DNA from: Sphingosinicella sp. LHD-64
Lineage (GTDB): Bacteria > Pseudomonadota > Alphaproteobacteria > Sphingomonadales > Sphingomonadaceae
Reading direction: 5' to 3'
NCBI RefSeq assembly: GCF_031157375.1
Contig: NZ_JAVIFV010000004.1
Location: 496,001-560,000 of the forward strand
DNA: 64,000 bases
Shown: piece by piece, positions 56,648-64,000 of the stretch
Position numbering within the stretch: the stretch's first letter is position 1
How the letters are laid out: every line of letters begins with the position of its first letter
Notes under the pieces: model-generated
The model's input: only the letters and a program-made list of their open reading frames with translations
Told to the model about the DNA's origin: nothing
Databases searched by the model: none
Position numbers and translations under genes: made by a program

Positions 56648-56869
56648 TTACTTCTTTTCGTCCGCCTCCGGCTCCAGCAGCCGGTGGAGGTGGACCACGA
56701 CATATTTCATTTCGGCATCGTCCACGGTGCGCTGCGCCTTGCCGCGCCAGGCGTCCACGGCGCTCGCATAGTCGGGATAGAGACCGACCATATCGATGGT
56801 CGAGAGATCGAAATCGAGGCCGCGCGGATCCTTGACCCGGCCGCCGAACACGAAGTGAAGCTTGCTCAT
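56648..56869 (-). CDS. DUF4170-domain protein
   Basis: 73 aa alphaproteobacterial DUF4170 protein: KLHFVFGGRVKDPRGLDFDLSTIDMVGLYPDYASAVDAWRGKAQRTVDDAEMKYVVVHLHRLLEP. It has no membrane segment or catalytic motif. ATG 56869 is preferred over an in-frame start 36 nt upstream because conservation begins at KLHFVFGG. Function unknown; small and monocistronic-looking. Confidence 0.85.
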   Translation of the reverse strand: MSKLHFVFGGRVKDPRGLDFDLSTIDMVGLYPDYASAVDAWRGKAQRTVDDAEMKYVVVHLHRLLEPEADEKK

Positions 56870-56927
56870 GCGCGGCCGCCTATGCCGGATCGAACAAGGG
56901 CGCAACCCGGCACCTGCAGACGCCGGA

Positions 56928-57314
56928 TCAATCCCGAGAGCCGACCGCCTCGCCGACGGCGCGGACGACCTTGCCGGTGATCTCGTCGGTGCGGGCGCGG
57001 CCGGCGTCGATGCCCTTGCGCGCGGCCTCGCGGCCCGCCTCGACCAGCCGGTGGCCGGTCTTGCCGAGCCATTCGGTCTCGCGGCGGGTGCGGGGCGCGA
57101 GCGCGCCGATCAGCGCGCCGATCGCGAGGCCGCCGAGCACCGCGGCGACCGGATAGACGCCGAGCTGGTCGGTGACCTCGCTGGTCCGCTCGCGCGCCGC
57201 TTCATAGGCGGACTGGGTGCGCGACCGGGCGGTATCGAGCGCGCGGGCGGCGCGACCCTTCTGCTCCGCCTTCGCCTCGGGGGTGCCGCCGCCGTTCGTC
57301 TTCTTCGCAACCAT
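56928..57314 (-). CDS. small YqjD/DUF883-like tail-anchored protein
   Basis: 128 aa. A charged helical N-terminal part (AEQKGRAARALDTARSRTQSAYEAARERTSEVTDQLG) precedes one transmembrane Gly-rich helix (about 52-71, AAVLGGLAIGALIGAL) and a long amphipathic tail (GRARTDEITGKVVRAVGEAVG). The layout resembles YqjD/ElaB-type membrane-associated stress proteins. It is last in a four-gene cluster of such proteins. Confidence 0.78.
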   Translation of the reverse strand: MVAKKTNGGGTPEAKAEQKGRAARALDTARSRTQSAYEAARERTSEVTDQLGVYPVAAVLGGLAIGALIGALAPRTRRETEWLGKTGHRLVEAGREAARKGIDAGRARTDEITGKVVRAVGEAVGSRD

Positions 57315-57346
57315 GACCTAAAGCTCCTTGCCGCGCGTCGAACCGT

Positions 57347-57661
57347 TCAACTCCGGTCTTCCGCGTTCGATCCTTCCTCGTCGTCGCCCGAGATCAGGCG
57401 GGCGGCCGCCCGTTTCAATGGGCCCCGCGCCAGAAACAGCGCGACGGCGCCGAGCGTCGCAGTGACCGCGACCGGACGGCTTTTCACCGCCTCGACCGCA
57501 GTGTCGGCGATCTCGGCGCCCTTGCCCTTGACCCCGTCCCACGCCTCTTCGGCGAGCGCATTGGGGTGCAGCCGTGCCTGCGCCGAGGCGAGGGTGACAT
57601 CGAATCGCCGCCGTGCCCGCTCCGCGGCACGTTTCGCGTCCTCGATCTCCCCGAGGATCAT
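57347..57661 (-). CDS. DUF3618-like membrane protein
   Basis: 104 aa. The N-terminal ILGEIEDAKRAAERARRRFDVTLASAQARLHP is the DUF3618-type region. It is followed by a helical segment, one transmembrane helix (about 66-83, VAVTATLGAVALFLARGP) and an acidic tail. Its start overlaps the YqjE-like stop (ATGA), so the two are co-translated. Probably a membrane-surface structural or stress protein. Confidence 0.8.
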   Translation of the reverse strand: MILGEIEDAKRAAERARRRFDVTLASAQARLHPNALAEEAWDGVKGKGAEIADTAVEAVKSRPVAVTATLGAVALFLARGPLKRAAARLISGDDEEGSNAEDRS

Positions 57662-58041
57662 GGCCGCTGCTCGCCGCGCTCGATCGCTGCGCGCTCCAGC
57701 GGGTCCTGGCCGAGGCCCTTGACGCCGGTCCAGCCATAGCGTGCCAGCGCATAGCCGCCGGCGGCCAGCGGCACACCGACGACGAAGCCGGCAAGCAACG
57801 GCCCGATCGCCTGGGAAAGGCTGACCATCGCGGCGATGACCAGCGCGGTCATCGCCGCGAACAGCAGGAACCAGCCGATCGCCAGCGCGACCAGCGCCTT
57901 GCGGGCGCGCACGGCACGGTAGCGGGCAATCGTCTTGTAGAGCTCGATCTCGGCTTCCGCATAGGCGCGCCCGTCCTCGACCAGCCGGCCGACGAGATCG
58001 CCGATCGATTCCTCCTTCGGATCGGGCCCCCCGTTCGCCAA
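57658..58041 (-). CDS. phage-holin-superfamily / YqjE-like protein
   Basis: 127 aa with two transmembrane helices (about 49-72 and 80-102). An amphipathic start (SIGDLVGRLVEDGRAYAEAEIELYKTIARYRAVRARKAL) is the hallmark of the YqjE/putative-holin-X family. Despite the name there are no phage genes nearby, and such proteins are ordinary chromosomal membrane proteins. It lies between the YqjD-like and DUF3618-like genes. Confidence 0.85.
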   Translation of the reverse strand: MANGGPDPKEESIGDLVGRLVEDGRAYAEAEIELYKTIARYRAVRARKALVALAIGWFLLFAAMTALVIAAMVSLSQAIGPLLAGFVVGVPLAAGGYALARYGWTGVKGLGQDPLERAAIERGEQRP

Positions 58042-58045
58042 GCGA

Positions 58046-58564
58046 TCAGTCTCCGTCGTTGGCCGCGTCGCCGCGCTTGGCGCCGGTCACGTCGTCGAGA
58101 CCGGTGCGCAGCACGCGGACCAAAGCGAAGCCGACCACCGCCGCCGCCGCGATTGCGACGACTGGGCTCTTGCGGACGACCGACTTGGCGTCGTCGACGA
58201 TGTCGTCGACGCTCTTCTCGCGGACCTTGCCGGCAAAATCGGACACCGCGCCGGCGGCGCGATGGGCGTAGCCGCCATAATCCGCGCCGAGCCGCTCCTC
58301 GATCGACTTGGCCGCATCCTCGATCACCGCGCTGATGTCGTCGAGCAGGGTCGCGCCCTTGCCCTTGCCGTCGTCGGCATAGGCGCGCAGCTTCTCGCCC
58401 GCCTGGCCGCGCAGGGTGGTGACCTGGTCTCTGACCTGGCGGACCAGCTTGTCGCTGGCATCGCGCGCCGCGCCGCTCTTGGCGACGAAGCCGCCGCCGG
58501 TTTCTGACGCGCCGTTCACCACCTTGTCGGTGCCTTCGGGAAGTTCGGGGTCGCGACGGGGCAT
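58046..58564 (-). CDS. YqjD-like membrane-anchored protein
   Basis: 172 aa. It is mostly long amphipathic helix (DKLVRQVRDQVTTLRGQAGEKLRAYADDGKGKGATLLDDISAVIEDAAKSIEERL) with one transmembrane segment near the C-terminus (about 132-150, VVAIAAAAVVGFALVRVL). This architecture is that of YqjD/DUF883 proteins that tether ribosomes or act in stress, though identity is too low by eye to be sure. ATG 58564 is chosen over upstream frames lacking conservation. First gene of the cluster. Confidence 0.8.
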   Translation of the reverse strand: MPRRDPELPEGTDKVVNGASETGGGFVAKSGAARDASDKLVRQVRDQVTTLRGQAGEKLRAYADDGKGKGATLLDDISAVIEDAAKSIEERLGADYGGYAHRAAGAVSDFAGKVREKSVDDIVDDAKSVVRKSPVVAIAAAAVVGFALVRVLRTGLDDVTGAKRGDAANDGD

Positions 58565-58716
58565 GCTGGTCCTCCACTCTCTTGGAAACGTCTCGTCCGG
58601 TGAAAACACGTGCCTTGCCGCTTCCGTTCCGGGCACCGGACAGGAAAGTTGCAAGTGCCGCCACCGGCCGATAATCGGCCCTCGACGCATATAGTCGCCC
58701 CGCTCCCGTTCGATAA

Positions 58717-60012
<1,296 letters not shown>

Positions 60013-60099
60013 GGCCGGTGAATCGGGTTGGCGGTTTTTTTCGGGTTCGGCCTCAAATGGCTTGATTCGACGCGGTTTTACTGATTCTGTGGCATCGCG

Positions 60100-60450
60100 A
60101 TGACGGCGATGCGCAATCCCTTGCAGCTGATGAAACGGGCGATCCTGCCCGCGCTCGGGCTGCTCGTGATCGCGAACTTCGTCGGCTATGCCGTGGTCGG
60201 CGAGAATGGCGTCCTCTCCTGGGGCGACTATCGTCGCGCGAAGGCGGAAAAGGCGGCGCAGCTCGCCCAGCTCCAGACCGAGCGCGACCGGCTCCAGCAC
60301 CGTGCGCAACTCCTCGATCCGCGCAACGTCGATCCCGATCTCGCCGAAGAAATGGTGCGCCGCAATCTCGGCCTCGTCCGTCCGGACGAGGTGATCGTCG
60401 AGCTGCCCGCGGATCCCGCGGCCGCACCCGCCGTCGCGCCGCGCCGCTGA
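60100..60450 (+). CDS. ftsB: septum formation initiator family protein (FtsB-like)
   Basis: 116 aa divisome protein. A short cytosolic start, one transmembrane helix (about 12-31) and a periplasmic coiled coil (about 45-75, KAEKAAQLAQLQTERDRLQHRAQLL). Then come the conserved LDPRNVDPDLAEEMVRRNLGLVRPDEVIVEL and a Pro/Ala-rich tail. It would bridge FtsL and FtsQ at the division site. Its position between eno and pdhA is the conserved alphaproteobacterial order. Confidence 0.92.
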   Translation: MTAMRNPLQLMKRAILPALGLLVIANFVGYAVVGENGVLSWGDYRRAKAEKAAQLAQLQTERDRLQHRAQLLDPRNVDPDLAEEMVRRNLGLVRPDEVIVELPADPAAAPAVAPRR

Positions 60451-60551
60451 ACCGTCCACCGGTTTCCGTAACGTCGTCCCCCGGTTGCACCCCGGTCCGT
60501 TTGCGGCCATAGGGGCGCCAGTCACAGCCGAGAGGAAAGGGCCGGATCGAA

Positions 60552-61637
60552 GTGGCCAGGGCAGCATCGTCGAAGGGCGCCGCACCGCGCGGGGCGGCGA
60601 AGAAGCAGACTCCCGGGGCCGCGCCGCCCGCGCCCAATCGCGAGCGGCCGCCTGAACCAAAAAGGTACAAGGCGACCCGCGACGAGCTGCTCGACTATTA
60701 CAAGCAGATGCTGCTCATCCGCCGCTTCGAGGAGCGCGCGGGCCAGCTTTACGGCCTCGGCCTGATCGGCGGCTTCTGCCACCTCTATATCGGCCAAGAG
60801 GCGGTCGCCGTCGGGCTCCAGTCGGCGCTCGAGGTCGGCAAGGACAGCGTCATCACCGGCTATCGCGACCATGGCCATATGCTCGCCTACGGCATCGATC
60901 CCAAAGTGATCATGGCCGAATTGACCGGCCGCGAGGCGGGGATCAGCCGCGGCAAGGGCGGCTCGATGCACATGTTCAGCGTCGAGCACCGCTTCTACGG
61001 CGGCCACGGCATCGTCGGCGCGCAGGTCGCGCTTGGAACCGGACTTGCCTTCAAGCACAAATATGCCGGCGACGGCGGCGTCGCCATGGCCTATTTCGGC
61101 GACGGCGCGGCCAACCAGGGCCAGGTCTACGAGAGCTTCAACATGGCGGAGCTCTGGAAGCTGCCGATCATCTACGTGATCGAGAACAACCAGTACGCGA
61201 TGGGCACGAGCGTCAACCGCTCGTCGGCCGAGGACCAGCTCTACCGGCGCGGCGAATCGTTCCGCATCCCGGGAATACAGGTCGACGGCATGGACGTGCT
61301 TGCGGTGCGCGGCGCCGCGAACGTGGCGGTCGACTGGGTCCGCTCGGGCAAGGGGCCGATCCTGCTCGAGCTCAAGACCTACCGCTATCGCGGCCACTCC
61401 ATGTCCGACCCGGCCAAATACCGTTCGCGCGAGGAGGTGCAGGCGGTGCGCGACAAGTCCGATCCGATCGAGCATGCCAGGAAGGAGCTCGAGGCGATGG
61501 GCGCGACCGAGGACGAGCTGAAGGCGATCGACCAGCAGACCAAGCAGGTCGTCGTCGAAGCCGCCGATTTCGCCGAGCAGGCGCCCGAGCCCGATGCGTC
61601 CGAACTCTATACCGACGTCCTGGTAGGCAGCTACTGA
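60552..61637 (+). CDS. pdhA: pyruvate dehydrogenase E1 component, alpha subunit
   Basis: 361 aa thiamine-diphosphate-binding alpha subunit. A disordered Ala/Pro/Lys-rich N-terminus (about 40 residues) precedes the E1-alpha core: [58 protein letters not shown], the thiamine motif [17 protein letters not shown] (about 177-193), and [20 protein letters not shown]. It overlaps pdhB by one base (TGATG), so expression is coupled. Confidence 0.96.
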   Translation: MARAASSKGAAPRGAAKKQTPGAAPPAPNRERPPEPKRYKATRDELLDYYKQMLLIRRFEERAGQLYGLGLIGGFCHLYIGQEAVAVGLQSALEVGKDSVITGYRDHGHMLAYGIDPKVIMAELTGREAGISRGKGGSMHMFSVEHRFYGGHGIVGAQVALGTGLAFKHKYAGDGGVAMAYFGDGAANQGQVYESFNMAELWKLPIIYVIENNQYAMGTSVNRSSAEDQLYRRGESFRIPGIQVDGMDVLAVRGAANVAVDWVRSGKGPILLELKTYRYRGHSMSDPAKYRSREEVQAVRDKSDPIEHARKELEAMGATEDELKAIDQQTKQVVVEAADFAEQAPEPDASELYTDVLVGSY

Positions 61638-63046
61638 TGCCCGTAGAACTGAAAATGCCCGCGCTTTCCCCGACGATGGAGGAAGGCACCCTCGCCAAAT
61701 GGCTCGTCAAGGAAGGCGACACGGTCAAGTCCGGGGACATCCTGGCGGAGATCGAGACCGACAAGGCGACGATGGAGTTCGAGGCGGTCGACGAAGGGAC
61801 CATTGCCAAGATTCTGGTGCCGGAGGGCACGGACGAGGTGAAGGTCGGGGCGGTGATCGCGCTGATTGCGGCCGAGGGCGAGGATGCGTCCGCCGCTGCT
61901 GCGGCATCTCCGCCGGCTCCCGCCCCGGCGCCCGCGGCTGAGGCGCCCAAGGTTCCGGCGCCCGAATCCGGCGAGCCGAAGCAGATGGAGACAGGCGCGC
62001 GCGATCTCGTGGCGTCAGTCGCGCGGACCGAGGTCGCCGATCCCGAGGTTCCGGCGGGGACCGAGATGGTCAAGCAGACCGTTCGCGAGGCGCTGCGCGA
62101 TGCGATGGCCGAGGAAATGCGCACGGACGAGCGCGTCTTCGTGATGGGCGAGGAGGTCGCCGAATATCAGGGCGCCTACAAGGTGACCCAGGGGTTGCTC
62201 GAGGAGTTCGGCGACAGGCGCGTCATCGACACGCCGATCACCGAATATGGCTTTGCCGGCCTCGGCGCCGGCGCGGCGATGGGCGGCCTGAAGCCGGTCA
62301 TCGAGTTCATGACGTTCAACTTCGCCATGCAGGCGATCGATCACGTCATCAATTCGGCCGCCAAGACCAACTACATGTCCGGCGGCCAGATGCGCTGTCC
62401 GATCGTGTTCCGCGGCCCCAACGGCGCCGCCGCACGCGTCGGCGCGCAGCACAGCCAGAATTACGGGCCGTGGTATGCGGCGGTGCCCGGCCTGATCGTG
62501 ATCGCGCCCTACAGCGCGGCCGACGCCAAGGGTCTTCTGAAGGCCGCGATCCGGTGCGAGGATCCGGTCGTGTTCCTGGAGAACGAGCTGCTCTACGGCC
62601 ACAGTTTCGAGGTGCCGAAGCTCGATGACTATGTCCTGCCGATCGGCAAGGCGCGGGTGGTGCGCGAGGGGCGTGACGTGACCCTGGTCTCCTATTCGAT
62701 CGGCGTCGGCGTCGCGCTCGACGCGGCCGAGCGGCTGGCGGGCGAGGGGATCGACGCCGAGGTGATCGACCTTCGTACCCTCCGTCCGCTCGACAAGGAC
62801 ACGGTGCTGAAGAGCCTCAAGAAGACCAACCGCATGGTCTGCGTCGAGGAAGGCTGGCCGGTCTGCTCGATCTCCTCCGAGCTCGCCGCGGTCGCGATGG
62901 AGGAAGGATTCGACGATCTCGACGCCCCGGTCCTCCGGGTGACCGACGAGGATGTGCCGCTCCCCTATGCCGCCAACCTCGAGAAGCTCGCGCTGGTGAA
63001 GGCCGAGGACGTGGTCGAGGCGGCGAAGAAGGTCTGCTATCGATAA
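61637..63046 (+). CDS. pdhB: pyruvate dehydrogenase E1 component, beta subunit with lipoyl domain
   Basis: 469 aa. An N-terminal lipoyl domain (1-80) has the lipoylated Lys in [15 protein letters not shown] (about 43), then an Ala/Pro linker (85-125). The E1-beta transketolase-like core follows: [35 protein letters not shown] and [16 protein letters not shown]. The extra lipoyl domain on E1-beta is typical of alphaproteobacteria. E2 and E3 are not in the window. An 82-nt palindromic element begins 3 nt after the stop. Confidence 0.96.
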   Translation: MPVELKMPALSPTMEEGTLAKWLVKEGDTVKSGDILAEIETDKATMEFEAVDEGTIAKILVPEGTDEVKVGAVIALIAAEGEDASAAAAASPPAPAPAPAAEAPKVPAPESGEPKQMETGARDLVASVARTEVADPEVPAGTEMVKQTVREALRDAMAEEMRTDERVFVMGEEVAEYQGAYKVTQGLLEEFGDRRVIDTPITEYGFAGLGAGAAMGGLKPVIEFMTFNFAMQAIDHVINSAAKTNYMSGGQMRCPIVFRGPNGAAARVGAQHSQNYGPWYAAVPGLIVIAPYSAADAKGLLKAAIRCEDPVVFLENELLYGHSFEVPKLDDYVLPIGKARVVREGRDVTLVSYSIGVGVALDAAERLAGEGIDAEVIDLRTLRPLDKDTVLKSLKKTNRMVCVEEGWPVCSISSELAAVAMEEGFDDLDAPVLRVTDEDVPLPYAANLEKLALVKAEDVVEAAKKVCYR

Positions 63047-63049
63047 TCC

Positions 63050-63131
63050 CGTCATCCCGGCGCAGGCCGGGATCTCGGGACAAGAGGTCTCGGCCCTTCC
63101 CAGCAAGACCCCGGCCTGCGCCGGGGTGACG
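63050..63131. repeat. CGTCAT/TGACG palindromic element, copy 4
   Basis: 82 nt: CGTCATCCCGGCGCAGGCCGGGATCTCGGGACAAGAGG, a short centre, then AAGACCCCGGCCTGCGCCGGGGTGACG. The two arms pair nearly perfectly. It starts 3 nt after the pdhB stop and ends 7 nt before the next gene's ATG, filling the whole intergenic gap. Confidence 0.93.
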
Positions 63132-63138
63132 GTTTGAA

Positions 63139-63789
63139 ATGGCCGATCTCGACCCCGACCGCGCGCTCGCGCTGGCCTATGTGCCGGCCGCGAAGCGCCC
63201 TGCGCTGGAGGCGCTCTGGCGGCTGGACGCCGCCCTGGGTTCCGTGCTCGCAACGGGAAGCGAGCCGATGGTGACGCGTATCCGCCTGGCCTGGTGGCGC
63301 GAGGCGCTGGAGCGGCTGGACCGGGAAGCGCCGCCGCCCGAGCCCTTGCTGCAGGCGCTTGCCGTTCATGTCCTGCCGGCCGGCATAACCGGCGACGAGC
63401 TGGCCGCAATGGAGGAAGGCTGGGAAGCGATCGTGGCGCCTGGAGCTCTGGCCGCCGAAGACCTGGAAATCTACGCCCGCGCACGGGGAGCCATCCTGTT
63501 CCGGCTGTCCGCCCGGCTGCTGGGGCGCGGCGATTTTTCGGTCGGGGTGGTCGGTGAGCGGTGGGCTATGGTCGACCTCGCGCGTCACAGTTCCGCGCCG
63601 ACCGATGTCCGAGATGCCCTGACGATCGCGCGGGAAAAACACGTCGATATGACCTGGCCCAGCGCGCTGCGCCCGCTGGGTATGCTTGCGATCCTCGCCA
63701 ACCGTGACTTGAGTCGCACCAGTCCCGAGCGAGCCGGCTCGCCGAAGCGCATGATGCGGATGGCGCTACACCGAATGACCGGTCGCTAG
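63139..63789 (+). CDS. squalene/phytoene synthase-family protein, probably non-catalytic
   Basis: 216 aa, shorter than active squalene or phytoene synthases (about 280-350). The family fold is seen in DRALALAYVPAAKRPALEALWRLDAALGSVL and RIRLAWWREALERLDREAPPPEPLLQAL. The two Asp-rich metal-binding motifs are not evident: the first region reads LWRLDAALGSVL and the second VDLARHSSAPTD. It resembles NDUFAF6-like members thought to assist complex I assembly, so a prenyl-synthase activity is doubtful. It follows pdhB with only the palindrome between. Confidence 0.78.
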   Translation: MADLDPDRALALAYVPAAKRPALEALWRLDAALGSVLATGSEPMVTRIRLAWWREALERLDREAPPPEPLLQALAVHVLPAGITGDELAAMEEGWEAIVAPGALAAEDLEIYARARGAILFRLSARLLGRGDFSVGVVGERWAMVDLARHSSAPTDVRDALTIAREKHVDMTWPSALRPLGMLAILANRDLSRTSPERAGSPKRMMRMALHRMTGR

Positions 63790-63806
63790 TCTACTTTAAG
63801 TTAACT

Positions 63807-63834
63807 TTGACTCTTCTTGAGATAGAGCTAAATT
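63807..63834 (+). promoter_or_regulatory. sigma-70-type promoter of the last gene
   Basis: TTGACT (63807-63812), a 16-nt spacer and TAAATT (63829-63834) lie 22 nt before the ATG at 63856, in an AT-rich pocket unlike the surrounding DNA. Confidence 0.6.
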
Positions 63835-63855
63835 CGCTCCGATCTGGAGTGAATC

Positions 63856-64000
63856 ATGCTGAGATACTTCGCGGGCGCAGGATCCGCATTGCTGCTGATT
63901 CTGACGGGATTCTTCGCCTGGAAAGGTATGGCGCAGGAGGATCAGAATCCGGTGCCCGCGCCACCCGCGGCCGTTGCGGCGCCAGCGCAGCCCGATGCTC
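63856..64000 (+). CDS. exported or membrane-anchored protein, partial at window edge
   Basis: The first 48 codons are visible. One hydrophobic segment (about residues 8-24: AGSALLLILTGFFAWKG) precedes a Pro/Ala-rich stretch. It could be a signal peptide ending MAQ-E or a single anchor. The remainder lies beyond the window, so no family can be given. A good promoter precedes it. Confidence 0.65.
   Translation, partial: MLRYFAGAGSALLLILTGFFAWKGMAQEDQNPVPAPPAAVAAPAQPDA

Noticed and set aside
57658-58041. Phage holin, hence possible prophage
   Set aside because: The family name is misleading: this is a YqjE-type chromosomal membrane protein, and no phage genes surround it.
60013-60057. Terminator after eno (GAGGCCG...CGGCCTC with a T-run)
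   Set aside because: The stem is only 7 bp with a loop of about 30 nt, and the T-run lies inside the loop rather than after the stem.

Overview
The window reads as chromosome of a high-GC alphaproteobacterium, most likely a sphingomonad (Sphingomonas/Sphingobium-type). This is inferred from TonB-dependent receptors, the YqeY-dnaG-rpoD order divergent from carAB, a DUF1476 (F1-ATPase zeta inhibitor)-BolA-Grx4 operon, GTG/TTG starts, very tight gene packing and abundant short GC-rich palindromic repeats. I saw no rRNA, tRNA, CRISPR array or transposase gene.

Layout. 0-8 kb: a TonB receptor, AMP nucleosidase, a GguC-type/sugar dehydrogenase pair and a RES-Xre toxin-antitoxin pair. 7.8-19.5 kb: housekeeping genes rpoD, dnaG, yqeY, carA, carB, greA and rhomboid; a 1.3 kb island of repeats and small genes separates carA from carB. 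19.6-23.7 kb: an acetaldehyde dehydrogenase/4-hydroxy-2-oxovalerate aldolase pair beside wreckage (truncated Tat-signal gene, truncated PQQ dehydrogenase, cytochrome c with an internal stop). 23.7-33 kb: mannose-6-phosphate isomerase, then an accessory set of ALDH7, an XRE-cupin regulator, an M19 dipeptidase-like protein, two paralogous exported TPR proteins and a TonB receptor, tied together by shared AT-rich motifs. 33-42.2 kb: SCP2 protein, methanethiol methyltransferase, SDR, a CoA-transferase whose subunits are separated by two foreign genes, a lactonase-like MBL protein, a quinone oxidoreductase and the DUF1476-BolA-Grx4 operon. 42.2-46.4 kb: regulator, MBL hydrolase, DUF4230 protein, nadA. 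46.4-53 kb: a MoxR-DUF58-DUF4350-DUF4129-SpoIIM-RDD operon interrupted by a DUF559 nuclease gene. 53-58.6 kb: flavin disulfide reductase, DUF4126, MFS exporter, and a run of small YqjD/YqjE-like membrane proteins. 58.7-64 kb: eno, ftsB, pdhA, pdhB, a squalene-synthase-like protein and the start of one more gene.

The most interesting signals are (i) two DUF559/Vsr-like nuclease genes, each bracketed by GC-rich palindromic repeats that also supply their Shine-Dalgarno sequence; (ii) a related palindrome translated in frame inside carA; (iii) four copies of an 82-86 nt element with CGTCAT/TGACG ends, each starting 3-13 nt after a stop codon; and (iv) the ALDH7/XRE-cupin/dipeptidase/TPR/TonB locus with a shared 15-nt motif, a candidate undescribed peptide- or amine-uptake regulon.
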